From Streptomyces longhuiensis (GTDB lineage Bacteria > Actinomycetota > Actinomycetes > Streptomycetales > Streptomycetaceae), in assembly GCF_020616555.1 (NCBI RefSeq), contig NZ_CP085173.1, forward strand, positions 8,448,001-8,512,000: a DNA stretch of 64,000 nucleotides, written 5' to 3'. The position numbers and the translations under genes were made by a program. A model generated the notes under the pieces. It did not search any database and was not told where the DNA came from. It saw only the letters and a program-made list of their open reading frames with translations. This document shows positions 23,323 through 31,684 of the stretch, in pieces. Numbering within the stretch: position 1 is the stretch's first letter; every line of letters starts with the position of its first letter.

Positions 23323-24786
23323 ATGGTGCAGTCCGCATCGAAGCTGAACCGAGAAGAGATCGTCGACCGCCTCACCTCCCTGGTCGGCGCGGGCGCGGTC
23401 GTCACCGACGAGCAGCAGCTGCGCGAGGCGAGCGTCGACCGCTTCAAGAAGTACCAGGCGGTGCACGGGATCTACGACGCCCCGCCGCCGGCCGCGATCG
23501 TCAACGCCACCAGCGTGGACGACGTGTCCAAGGTGCTCGCGTTCGCCGACGAGAACCGCATCAACATCGTGGCCCGCACCGGCCGCACCGGCACCGAGGG
23601 CGGCCTGGAGACGGCTGTCGCCGACACGATCGTGCTCGACGGCTCGGGTCTCGACGAGATCATCAAGATCGACGAAGAGAACATGCAGGTCACCGCCGGG
23701 TGCGGCGTCCAGCTCCAGGTCCTCGAGGACACCCTGCGCGCCAAGGGCTACACGACCGGGCACTCCCCGCAGTCCAAGCCGCTGGCGCAGATGGGCGGGC
23801 TCGTCTCGACGCGCTCGATCGGCCAGTTCTCCACCCTGTACGGCGCGATCGAGGACATGGTCGTCGGCCTGGAGGCGGTCTTCCCCGACGGCACCGTCAG
23901 CCGGATCAAGAACGTCCCGCGCCGCGCGACCGGCCCGGACATCCGGCACATCGTCATCGGCAACGAGGGCGCCCTGTGCTACATCACCGAAGTCACGGTG
24001 AAGATCTTCAAGTACCAGCCGGAGAACAACGAGTTCCACGGCTTCCTCGTCGACGACATGGCGACCGGCACCGCCATCATCCGGGAGGTCGTCGTCGGCG
24101 GCTTCAAGCCGTCCGTCGTGCGCGTCTACTCGCCCGAGGACGCCGGCCAGCACTTCTCGCACTTCTCGAAGGGCAAGTGCGTCGTCGTCTTCGTCGCCGA
24201 GGGCCCCAAGGGCATCGTGCGCGCCACCAGCGAGGAGATCGAGCGCGTCGCCGGGCAGCACGCGCACGAGAAGGTCGACCCGAAGCTCATCGAGGCGTGG
24301 TTCGACAACCTCAACTGGGGACCGGACAAGATCGAGGCGGAGAAGGAGGTCATGCGCGCCAAGGCCGAGCTCGGCTACACCACCGAGGTCTCCTGCGACT
24401 GGTCGAAGGTCACCGAGCTGTACCGCGCCGTCATGAACCGCATCCGCACCGAGTACCCGCACGCCGACGACCTCACCCTGCTCGGCGCCCACTCCTCGCA
24501 CAGCTACCAGACGGGCACGAACCTCTACTTCGTCTACGACTACAAGATCAACTGTGAGCCGGAGGAGGAGATCGACAAGTACCACGTGCCGCTCAACGCG
24601 ATCATCGTCGAGGAGGCGCTGCGCGTCGGCGGCTCGATGGTCCACCACCACGGCGTCGGCAAGTACCGCACCGCGTGGACGAAGCAGGAGCACGGCAGCG
24701 CGTACCACATGCTGGCCAAGCTCAAGGAGGCGTTCGACCCGAACGGGATCATGAACAAGGGAACGATCTTCCCGCTCGACGCCTGA
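23323..24786 (+). CDS. FAD-linked oxidase (FAD_binding_4, YgcU/AGPS-like)
   Basis: Flavin enzyme of 487 residues in the vanillyl-alcohol-oxidase superfamily. The PCMH-type FAD domain spans about residues 45-230, with NIVARTGRTGTEGG, LDEIIKIDEENMQVTAGCGV, GHSPQSKPLAQMGGLVSTRS and HIVIGNEGALCYITEV. The C-terminal cap ends with MVHHHGVGKYRTAW and FDPNGIMNKGTIFP. The relatives I recognise are YgcU and alkyldihydroxyacetone-phosphate synthase. ATG 23323 is chosen; the frame opens at a TTG three codons earlier. Gene 3 of the operon. A phosphorylated 2-hydroxy substrate would fit both neighbours and fold. Confidence 0.88.
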   Translation: MVQSASKLNREEIVDRLTSLVGAGAVVTDEQQLREASVDRFKKYQAVHGIYDAPPPAAIVNATSVDDVSKVLAFADENRINIVARTGRTGTEGGLETAVADTIVLDGSGLDEIIKIDEENMQVTAGCGVQLQVLEDTLRAKGYTTGHSPQSKPLAQMGGLVSTRSIGQFSTLYGAIEDMVVGLEAVFPDGTVSRIKNVPRRATGPDIRHIVIGNEGALCYITEVTVKIFKYQPENNEFHGFLVDDMATGTAIIREVVVGGFKPSVVRVYSPEDAGQHFSHFSKGKCVVVFVAEGPKGIVRATSEEIERVAGQHAHEKVDPKLIEAWFDNLNWGPDKIEAEKEVMRAKAELGYTTEVSCDWSKVTELYRAVMNRIRTEYPHADDLTLLGAHSSHSYQTGTNLYFVYDYKINCEPEEEIDKYHVPLNAIIVEEALRVGGSMVHHHGVGKYRTAWTKQEHGSAYHMLAKLKEAFDPNGIMNKGTIFPLDA

Positions 24787-24803
24787 TCCCCAACTGTCGT
24801 ACA

Positions 24804-24830
24804 GGGGGCCGCCGTCGGTCGGCGGCCCCC
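24804..24830 (+). terminator. Strong intra-operon hairpin between oxidase and kinase
   Basis: GGGGGCCGCC / GGCGGCCCCC, 10-bp all-GC stem, 7-nt loop, 18 nt after the oxidase stop and 26 nt before the kinase start. It may attenuate the kinase relative to upstream genes or protect the upstream mRNA 3' end. Confidence 0.6.
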
Positions 24831-24856
24831 TCCTCTCTCGCACCCCGGAGTGGGCC

Positions 24857-26287
24857 ATGACTCGCTACTTCATCGGCATCGACAACGGCTCCCAGAGCTC
24901 GAAGGTGACCGTTTTCGACGAACACGGCCGGGCCGTCTGCGAGGGACGGCAGAGCCTGCGTCCGTACGCCACCCCCCGCCCCGGCGTCGTGGAGCATCCG
25001 GACGACGACCTGTGGACGTCGATCGGAGAGGCCAGCCGCCGCGCCATGGCCGGCTTCCCCGGCGACGTGGCCGACATCGTCGGCGTCGGCCTGTGCACGA
25101 TCCGCTTCTGCCGCGCCGTCCTCAAGGCCGACGGCACACTCGCGCAGCCGGTCATGAGCTGGATGGACGCACGGGTCTCGCGCCCCTACGAACACACCCT
25201 CCCCGAGGCGCGCTACGTCACCACCTCGTCCGGCTACATCAGCCACCGCATGACCGGCGTCTTCCAGGACACCGCCGCCAACTACGCGGGCGACGCATGG
25301 CCGTTGGACTCCGGCACCTGGCAGTGGACGACCGACGACACCGTTCTCGCCAAGTCCGGCATCCCGCGCGAGATGCTCTTCGGCCTGGTGATGCCGGGCG
25401 ACGTCCTCGGCACCGTGACCGCTGCCGCGGCCCGCCATACCGGCATCCCCGAGGGCCTCCCCGTCGTGGCGACCGCCAACGACAAGGCGGTTGAGGCACT
25501 GGGCTGCGGACTGCGTTCCAGCGACACGCTCCTGGTCTCCCTCGGCACGTACGTGGCCGGTATGACCGTCGGCGACAGGAACGTGCCCGACGCCTCCGAC
25601 TTCTGGACCAACTACGCCTGCATGCCGCACTCCTACCTCTACGAGAGCTTCGGCGTGCGCCGCGGCATGTGGACGGTCAGCTGGCTGCGCGACCTGCTCG
25701 GCGAGGAGGGGGTCGCGGGAGCGCGCGCCGCGGGCCTGTCTGTCGAGGACCACCTGAACGCCGAGGCCGCGAAGGTCCCGCCCGGCTGCGACGGCCTGAT
25801 GACGGTGCTCGACTGGCTGGCGCCCACCGACGCCCCGTTCCGCAAGGGCACCATCCTCGGATTCGACGGCCGGCAGGGCCGCTTCCACATGTACCGCTCG
25901 ATCCTCGAAGCACTCGCCCTGTCCGTCCACGCCACCGGCACCCATATGGCCGCCGCACTCGGCACCACCTACCGGCACACGGTCGTCTCCGGCGGCGGCT
26001 CCGGCTCCGACCTGATGATGCAGATCCACGCCGACGTCTTCGGCGTCCCGGCCCACCGCGCCGAGGTCAACAACGCGGCAGGGCTCGGCTCCGCGATCTG
26101 CGCGGCGGTCGGACTCGGCGCGTACCGGACGTTCGACGAGGCGATCGACGCGATGGTCCGCCCCGGCGCGGAGTTCACCCCCGACCAGGCCAACCACGAC
26201 CTGTACCGGCGCCTCGGAGAGGTGTACCGCGACATCCGTGAACACACGGACGGGATCTACCGGCGGTCGTACGACGTCTTCGGCTGA
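24857..26287 (+). CDS. FGGY-family carbohydrate kinase (YgcE-like)
   Basis: Cytoplasmic ATP-dependent sugar/polyol kinase of 476 residues. N-terminal phosphate motif IGIDNGSQSSKVTVFD, WMDARVSRP, the TANDKAVEALG loop that carries the catalytic Asp, LVSLGTYVAG for ATP phosphate, and the adenosine motif VVSGGGSGSDLMMQIHADV followed by VNNAAGLGSAICAAVG. By analogy with GlpK, whose product glycerol-3-phosphate is the ligand of GlpP, the phospho-product of this kinase could be the signal for the antiterminator encoded at the head of the locus (inference). Last gene; a 14-bp terminator follows. Confidence 0.9.
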   Translation: MTRYFIGIDNGSQSSKVTVFDEHGRAVCEGRQSLRPYATPRPGVVEHPDDDLWTSIGEASRRAMAGFPGDVADIVGVGLCTIRFCRAVLKADGTLAQPVMSWMDARVSRPYEHTLPEARYVTTSSGYISHRMTGVFQDTAANYAGDAWPLDSGTWQWTTDDTVLAKSGIPREMLFGLVMPGDVLGTVTAAAARHTGIPEGLPVVATANDKAVEALGCGLRSSDTLLVSLGTYVAGMTVGDRNVPDASDFWTNYACMPHSYLYESFGVRRGMWTVSWLRDLLGEEGVAGARAAGLSVEDHLNAEAAKVPPGCDGLMTVLDWLAPTDAPFRKGTILGFDGRQGRFHMYRSILEALALSVHATGTHMAAALGTTYRHTVVSGGGSGSDLMMQIHADVFGVPAHRAEVNNAAGLGSAICAAVGLGAYRTFDEAIDAMVRPGAEFTPDQANHDLYRRLGEVYRDIREHTDGIYRRSYDVFG

Positions 26288-26324
26288 CGGACCAGCTCGG
26301 CGCGCCGCCGGAATGAACGGTCAC

Positions 26325-26379
26325 GGCCCGCGCGGTAGGACTGGCTGCTCCCGACAGCCTGGCCGCTACCGCGCGGGCC
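26325..26379. terminator. Bidirectional terminator between kinase and PPOX gene
   Basis: Perfect 14-bp stem GGCCCGCGCGGTAG / CTACCGCGCGGGCC. The 27-nt loop holds a smaller GGCTG/CAGCC stem. It lies between two convergent genes. Confidence 0.75.
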
Positions 26380-26423
26380 GCATTTCTGCGGCGCCTGCGG
26401 TACCTGCGTCGCCGCCCGTCGTG

Positions 26424-26852
26424 TCAGACGGAGCCGAGGTCGGCCGACAGCCAGTGGGCCGGGCGGATGTGGAAGGTGACCTGCGCGCCGTGCTCGGCGG
26501 TGGCCGCCTTCACGTATCCCTCGACCTTGTCCGCGGGCAGATAGCGGGCCGCGAGATCGGTCAACTCCTGCACCGTGGAGGCTGCTTCGGACGTCACGGA
26601 GCCCTCCACGGTCACATAGCGGACCGTGGGTTCGACGCGTTCGGCCATGAGCGAGATACGGCCCGCGGCCCTGACGGCCTTCGCCTTGGCGGAATCCCGG
26701 CCGGTCATGAACCAGAAGGAGCCGCCCGGCTCGTACCAGTACCAGATGGGGACCGTCAGCGGCGCACGGCCGGGCTGAGCGCGTGCGACGGCCAGGGCGC
26801 CGATGCGGGGTTCGGCCAAGAAGGCCTCGCGCTCTTCGAGCGGAAGGGGCAT
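26424..26852 (-). CDS. PPOX-fold pyridoxamine-5'-phosphate-oxidase-like flavoprotein
   Basis: A 142-residue split-barrel protein. Diagnostic strands are AFLAEPRIGALAVARAQPG, TVPIWYWYEPGGSFWFMTG, AGRISLMAERVEPTVRYVTV and a GHxxFxxxRP-like end (QVTFHIRPAHWLSADLG). Such proteins bind FMN, F420 or act on small reduced substrates. ATG 26852 has a GAGGAGA ribosome site 6 bases upstream. It stands alone. Cofactor choice cannot be decided from the sequence. Confidence 0.8.
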   Translation of the reverse strand: MPLPLEEREAFLAEPRIGALAVARAQPGRAPLTVPIWYWYEPGGSFWFMTGRDSAKAKAVRAAGRISLMAERVEPTVRYVTVEGSVTSEAASTVQELTDLAARYLPADKVEGYVKAATAEHGAQVTFHIRPAHWLSADLGSV

Positions 26853-27065
26853 AGCGTCTCCTCGTGTATGTCGACATGTCACGCGCGTCGCGCATGTCGA
26901 GATGCAGTCTTCATCGCCGGTCGGGGGAGAGAACCGTGAACACACCGGCCGCTGTTCCGTCGCGAGGATCGGCGCCGCCGCTGTGTGCCGGACGCGAGCG
27001 GCGGCGTGGCCCGCGCCCTGGGGCGGTCCTGATCGACTGTCAGTGGCGGGTGCCACGATGCGCGT

Positions 27066-28949
27066 ATGGAGATCTTCGAGTGGGGGCCGCTGCTCAAGCG
27101 GTGGAGCGAGGAATGGCTGGAAGGGCTGGCCGCGGAGGAGCCGGAGGAGTTCGAGGAGCTGGACGAGGCCGTCGTGCGGGACCGCTGGCTGGGATTCCGC
27201 CCGGCTGATCCGGCGGCGATGGCGGCTCTGGAGGAGCGGGTCCGGGTGCTGGGGAGAGGCGTGCCGCTGCCGCCGTCACTCCTCTCCTTCCTCCAGACGA
27301 CGGACGGTTGGCGCCATGCCGGCGGCTTCGTCCATCTGCTGGCGGGGGCGGACCGCATCGCGCCGTACGGGGATCCGTACGGCCTGCAGGCGATGTACGA
27401 GGAGTATCTGGACGAGGACCCGACCGAGGAGGAGGTGCTCAGGGCCGGTATGTGGGGCCGGGCGCTGCAGCTCTCGCTCGACTCGGACATGACGGATGTG
27501 CTGCTCGACCCGGGCGATGTGGGCGCCGACGGGGAGTGGGCGGTGTACGTGTACCACGGGTGGGGTGGCGAACTGCCGGACCGGTACGAATCGTTCCGCG
27601 CGTTCATGGAGGGCATGTACAAGGAGTTCTACCGCCTGAGCGGCGGCCACTCCGGCTTCGAGAACGCGGTGACGCGTGAGCTCGACGCCAAGGTGGAGCA
27701 GGCCCGACTCGCCTGCCTGAGAGGCGAGTTGGACGAGGCGCTCGCCGTCCTCGGCGAGGCGGGGGAGCTCGGCAGACCGCGGGCCGGCCTGCTGGCGTCA
27801 CAGCTGCGGGCGCTGCTCGACGGGCGGGGCGCGGTGCCGGTCGACCCGCGCATGGACGATCCGCTGTATGCGGGTGAGGTGCTGCCCCTGAAGGTGCACG
27901 ATCACCTGCGCGAGTACCGGAGGGACGACGCCTTCGTGCTCGGCCCGATGACCGACGACTACGCGACGGACCGGGAGCGGGCCGGTGCCGTCCTGGAACA
28001 GATCAGGCAGCGCACGTACGAGTACACATCGCCCGGCCCGTTCGGGCGCGCGGTCGAGGAGGCCAGGGAGCTGGCGCGCTGGGGTGACACGGACGGAGCC
28101 TGGCGGGTGCTTGTAGCGGCGGTCCCGGAGTGGGAGCCGTACCGGGAGGACCACGTGGCGCCGTTCGGCCTGCTCGGGGATCCGCTCCTCGGGCCGCTGA
28201 TCACTCCGGAGCGGGGGCGGCAGCTGCTGATGACACCCCGGGCGGGCCAGGCGGGGGCGGGGCCCGCGCCGGCCGTCGAGGGGGAGACGGTGCGCGACGG
28301 GCTCGCGTGGCTGACCCATCGGCAACACCGGATCGAGCTGCGCAGGGACGCGTACCGGTTCGTTCTGGTGGAGGGCATACGGCCCGAAGTGCTGGCGGAG
28401 CGGTTCGGGACGGGACCGCTGGAGCTGGTGGCGAGCGAGCGGGACCTCTGGGATCTCCCCTTCGCGCGGGAGCAGGGGCGGCGCGGCCCCGTCGCCCGGA
28501 TCGGCGCCCTCGACGGCTGGAGCTTCGCCTTCGAATCGGCCCACCGGCCAGGCTTCGACCGTAGCCGTCTGACCCACCCCGGCACCGAGCTGTCGCTCGG
28601 CACCCGGGCGGTCACGGTCTGGTGGGAGCCGGGACTGTTCCACTTCGCCTGCGCCGAGGACGGGCAACAGCGGTACACGTTCACGGTCCATGAGGCGGAG
28701 CGCCACCGGACGGGCACCATCCCCGACGAGCTCTCGCCCGACCACCTGTTCCCGGACCCGGCCGGTCCGGCCATCGACCTCTCGGACGAGAGCCGGGCCC
28801 TGGACGCGATAGCGGCGACGTTCGGCGTCTCCCTGCCCCAATTCGCCCTCGACCACGGCAGATTGCCGACGCTCCCCACGCACCCTTGGCTCAGGCCGCC
28901 GGCACCAGGTGGGACGGAGGCGAGGCTCACGTTCACGCGTCACAGGTAG
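27066..28949 (+). CDS. SMI1/KNR4-family protein, long multi-domain form
   Basis: A 627-residue cytoplasmic protein. The first 175 residues form an SMI1/KNR4 (SUKH) domain: LPPSLLSFLQTTDGWRHAGG, then AVYVYHGWGGELPDRYESFRAFME. A helical repeat-like middle follows (about 200-370, with LARWGDTDGAWRVL), then a C-terminal domain from about 440 (VARIGALDGWSFAFES) resembling DUF6461-type domains. SUKH proteins often serve as immunity proteins against nuclease toxins; here no toxin gene lies beside it, and the length is far above a simple immunity protein. ATG 27066 is the start; monocistronic. Role unknown. Confidence 0.65.
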   Translation: MEIFEWGPLLKRWSEEWLEGLAAEEPEEFEELDEAVVRDRWLGFRPADPAAMAALEERVRVLGRGVPLPPSLLSFLQTTDGWRHAGGFVHLLAGADRIAPYGDPYGLQAMYEEYLDEDPTEEEVLRAGMWGRALQLSLDSDMTDVLLDPGDVGADGEWAVYVYHGWGGELPDRYESFRAFMEGMYKEFYRLSGGHSGFENAVTRELDAKVEQARLACLRGELDEALAVLGEAGELGRPRAGLLASQLRALLDGRGAVPVDPRMDDPLYAGEVLPLKVHDHLREYRRDDAFVLGPMTDDYATDRERAGAVLEQIRQRTYEYTSPGPFGRAVEEARELARWGDTDGAWRVLVAAVPEWEPYREDHVAPFGLLGDPLLGPLITPERGRQLLMTPRAGQAGAGPAPAVEGETVRDGLAWLTHRQHRIELRRDAYRFVLVEGIRPEVLAERFGTGPLELVASERDLWDLPFAREQGRRGPVARIGALDGWSFAFESAHRPGFDRSRLTHPGTELSLGTRAVTVWWEPGLFHFACAEDGQQRYTFTVHEAERHRTGTIPDELSPDHLFPDPAGPAIDLSDESRALDAIAATFGVSLPQFALDHGRLPTLPTHPWLRPPAPGGTEARLTFTRHR

Positions 28950-29037
28950 GCCCTGCGGGGATCGGTGTGACGGAGACACCGGCTCGACGCCGGAAACGGT
29001 TTTGTGCGGGCTGGTGAGGTCTCGTACGGTCACGAGC

Positions 29038-29874
29038 ATGAACGTCCTGGTGGGTGACCCGCGCAGGCTCGGCGTACCCGCGTCCGAGGCGAGACTGCGC
29101 TTCGACGCCGAGCCTCCGAAGCTGGGGACGGGGCCGGGGCGCAGGGTTCTCGCGGTCGACGGAGAGCCCGCCTTCGAGCTCAGCTTCTGGTGCGGGTCGT
29201 GCCAGTTCCTGTTCCGCCGCCTTGAGGGCGCCCATGAGAAGTTGTCGTTGGAGAGCATGCGGGAGCGCCTGGCCGGGCAGCTCCCGGACCTGGACGGCGG
29301 TGTGCTCGATGCGTTCGGCAAGCTGCTGCCGGAAGGCGACTACCTCCCCATGCTGCTCAGCGTCGAGCCACACCTGGTCGTCCCGGGACAGGAGGGCGAC
29401 TACTTCAGCCACGAGCAGGTGGCCACGTGGGGCCTCGACGCGTTCTGGGGGCTCCCGGAGTACCCGCACACGCCGTACTACCGCACGTTCGAGACCGCGG
29501 TCGATGACGAAGCCCATCTCTACGAGTTCGTCGTGCCCATGGTGCCTCCGACGTGGAACGACCGGGAGCGGGTCGAGGAGTACGCCGCGCAGATGGAGCG
29601 GGGGCTGGTGGCGACGGCCGTGGCGGTGTCGACCCTGGACGTGTGCCTGCCCGCGCTGGACCGGTCGACCGACCACTACACGCACTGGGGGCTGACGCAC
29701 TTCCTGCTCGACGGCCACCACAAGCTGGAGGCAGCGGCTTCCGCAGGGCGCCCCGTGCGGCTCTTGTCGCTCCTCGCGCTGGACGACTGCCTGGCCGAGG
29801 CCGGTGACAAGGACCGGTTGGCAGCCCTGCGCTCTCAGCCTTCCGTGATCCGCGGAACTCGACGGGCGGAGTGA
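29038..29874 (+). CDS. Conserved hypothetical protein (CGSC motif)
   Basis: A 278-residue soluble, acidic protein I cannot place. It has a small zinc-ribbon-like or redox motif (FWCGSCQFLFRR near residue 60), a central region rich in aromatic residues (WGLDAFWGLPEYPHTPYYRTF), and a conserved-looking end (HYTHWGLTHFLLDGHHKLEA). The codon pattern is genuine for this genome. Start ATG 29038 is chosen; there is no strong ribosome site. It lies 88 bp after the SMI1-type gene in the same direction, possibly cotranscribed. Confidence 0.55.
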   Translation: MNVLVGDPRRLGVPASEARLRFDAEPPKLGTGPGRRVLAVDGEPAFELSFWCGSCQFLFRRLEGAHEKLSLESMRERLAGQLPDLDGGVLDAFGKLLPEGDYLPMLLSVEPHLVVPGQEGDYFSHEQVATWGLDAFWGLPEYPHTPYYRTFETAVDDEAHLYEFVVPMVPPTWNDRERVEEYAAQMERGLVATAVAVSTLDVCLPALDRSTDHYTHWGLTHFLLDGHHKLEAAASAGRPVRLLSLLALDDCLAEAGDKDRLAALRSQPSVIRGTRRAE

Positions 29875-29931
29875 CCCTCGGGCCGTCCTCCGAGCGGACA
29901 GCCTTCGCCCTGGGGCTGTGGACAGGGGCGT

Positions 29932-30966
29932 TCAGGCGCGGACCAGATCCAGCGCTTCGTTCAAGTTGTGCTCGGCGATGGCGGCCATGAACGCCCGGTC
30001 GGGGAAGTTCCCGTCGAGCAGCCTGAGCGGTCCCGCCGTCAGCGACAGCCGCTGGGCCAGCATGTAGAGCGCGAGCCGGTCAGCGTCCAGGCCGTCCACC
30101 TTCAGCGGCCGGTACGCGTCGTGCAGGCGGATCCGCAGAAACACGTGCTCCCACTCGACGTCGAAGTACATCAACCCCTCGATGTCGATCGCCACGGGGT
30201 TCCCGCCCGCGTCCACCAGCACGTGGTCGGGTCCCAGTTCGCCGTGGACGACCGCGTACTCCGCGCGCGGTCGCACCGCCGCCGCGAGATCCAGCAGCCG
30301 CTGCTCCAGCCGCCCGCGCGCCTCCGCGAGTCGCGGATCACGCGAGGCCGCATCGGTGAGGTCCCGCAGCGCACGGTCCAGGACGACTCCTTCGCACGAC
30401 GTTCCGCGCGAGGTACCTGACCCGTCGACGACGGCCACCTTGCCGTATGTGGGGGCTCGATGGCGCCGCATCGCATCCAGTGCCTCCCCGAGCCGGGTCA
30501 TGACCGGCTCGGCCGCGCGCGGATCGCGTGCGAGCAGTTGCTCCAGGTTCTCGCCCTGGAGGTCCTCGACGATCACGAGGTCGGCCGGGCCGTGAGTGCC
30601 TTCGCGGTCGACGAGCCGGATCGCCGGGACGCGGACGCCGAGCGTGTCCAACCGCGCGTGTGCGGCCTCGAACAGGCCGATGCCGAGACCGGGGGAGAAC
30701 GGGTCGGTGAGGTCGTCGTCGCCCTCGGCCGCCGGCCAGTAGTTCTCGGCGTCGTCCCACAGGTAGGCGATCGCCGTGGTCGCGTCGTCCATCAGCAAGC
30801 GGTACACGCCCTTCTTGCTCCCACCCGCGACCCGCTCGACCGCCGCCAGCCGGCGCCCGCCACCCAGCGCGGCCTTCGCCGCACCCGCCAGCTGCTCCCT
30901 CGTCACTGCTCCGGGTGCCACGTCCCCGACCGCCTCTCTCCGCCGCCGCCACAACAACCCGCGCAA
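29932..30966 (-). CDS. Aminoglycoside-phosphotransferase-fold kinase with altered catalytic loop
   Basis: A 344-residue protein of the APH/choline kinase fold. The N-lobe shows VERVAGGSKKGVYRLLMDD; the hinge is VIVEDLQGENL. The catalytic loop reads VVHGELGPDHVLVD where active family members have HGDxxxxN: the base Asp is Glu and the metal Asn is His. The metal motif IDIEG (normally IDxD/E) is kept. This exact loop recurs, to my memory, in streptomycete relatives, so it may be a subfamily trait rather than decay. It is convergent with the gene before it. A resistance role should not be assumed. Confidence 0.7.
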   Translation of the reverse strand: MRGLLWRRRREAVGDVAPGAVTREQLAGAAKAALGGGRRLAAVERVAGGSKKGVYRLLMDDATTAIAYLWDDAENYWPAAEGDDDLTDPFSPGLGIGLFEAAHARLDTLGVRVPAIRLVDREGTHGPADLVIVEDLQGENLEQLLARDPRAAEPVMTRLGEALDAMRRHRAPTYGKVAVVDGSGTSRGTSCEGVVLDRALRDLTDAASRDPRLAEARGRLEQRLLDLAAAVRPRAEYAVVHGELGPDHVLVDAGGNPVAIDIEGLMYFDVEWEHVFLRIRLHDAYRPLKVDGLDADRLALYMLAQRLSLTAGPLRLLDGNFPDRAFMAAIAEHNLNEALDLVRA

Positions 30967-30999
30967 CCTACGGGATCGGCGACGCGGAGGCGATTGGTT

Positions 31000-31034
31000 T
31001 GTGGGTGTGGGTGTGGGTGTGGACGTGTGGGTGT
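31000..31034. repeat. GTGTGG/TGTGGG microsatellite
   Basis: About five imperfect 6-bp units of TGTGGG, in the gap between two minus-strand genes. Slippage-prone; it lies just downstream of the PPOX gene (stop at 31040). Confidence 0.8.
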
Positions 31035-31039
31035 GCTGC

Positions 31040-31597
31040 TCAGAACGCCCAGCGCGTGTGGGAGTAGACCCCGCCGTCCCGGCCGAAGCCGTATGCCGTG
31101 GCCGGGGACACCGCGAACACCATCGCGTCGCCCTTCCGGAACGCGTCCCCGATCCCGTGGAAGGTGCCCTCGCGGGAGGTGATGTGCGCCCCGTACTTCG
31201 CCTCGTACGCCGTGATCACCTCCTCGAGCACCGCCGGATCGGCAACCGGCGTCGCCTTGCCCTCGACCACGACGTCGAGCCCTTCGGTGAGCGAGTTCCG
31301 TCCGGTGGTCAGCGCGCAGTGCCCGTCATGTGCGAGGTTCCTCGCCTTCTGCTCGCCCGGCCCGGTGGAGAAGTACAGCACCCCGTCGTGCCAGGCGGCG
31401 ATGACCGGAGTGACGTGCAGGCGTCCGTCGGGGCGCACCGTGGACACCCAGAAGATCTCGGCGGCCTCCAACTGCCGCTGGGCTTCGGTCCATTCGGTCG
31501 CGGTGACTTCGGCGGCACCCGGGCTGGGGTTGAGCGCCGAGCTGTAGCGGGCGTCGAGCTCGGTCGTGGGCTGCTTCGCAGGTTCGTGTGTCGGCAT
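31040..31597 (-). CDS. PPOX-class (pyridoxamine-5'-phosphate-oxidase-like) protein
   Basis: A 185-residue split-barrel flavin-binding-type protein. It contains IFWVSTVRPDGRLHVTPVIAAW, VLYFSTGPGEQKARNLAH, CALTTGRNSLTEGLDVVVEG and a C-terminal FGRDGGVYSHTRWAF, the arrangement of F420- or FMN-dependent PPOX proteins. ATG 31597 has a perfect AAGGAGA ribosome site. No operon partners; the flavoprotein operon ends about 87 bp away on the same strand. It is unrelated in detail to the shorter PPOX protein at 26424. Confidence 0.8.
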   Translation of the reverse strand: MPTHEPAKQPTTELDARYSSALNPSPGAAEVTATEWTEAQRQLEAAEIFWVSTVRPDGRLHVTPVIAAWHDGVLYFSTGPGEQKARNLAHDGHCALTTGRNSLTEGLDVVVEGKATPVADPAVLEEVITAYEAKYGAHITSREGTFHGIGDAFRKGDAMVFAVSPATAYGFGRDGGVYSHTRWAF

Positions 31598-31684
31598 GGT
31601 GGATCTCCTTTCCTCTCCCCTGTAACGATCCGCCGCCCACGCGGTCATCGCGTGACGTCGTCCCCGGTCAGTCCCGCACGGCGG

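Noticed and set aside
20228..26287. Glycerol utilisation (glp) operon
   Set aside because: The antiterminator suggests it, but no GlpF, GlpK-specific or GlpD sequence is present; the enzymes match the ygc set better.
29932..30966. Aminoglycoside resistance gene
   Set aside because: APH fold only; the catalytic loop is altered and nothing links it to antibiotics.
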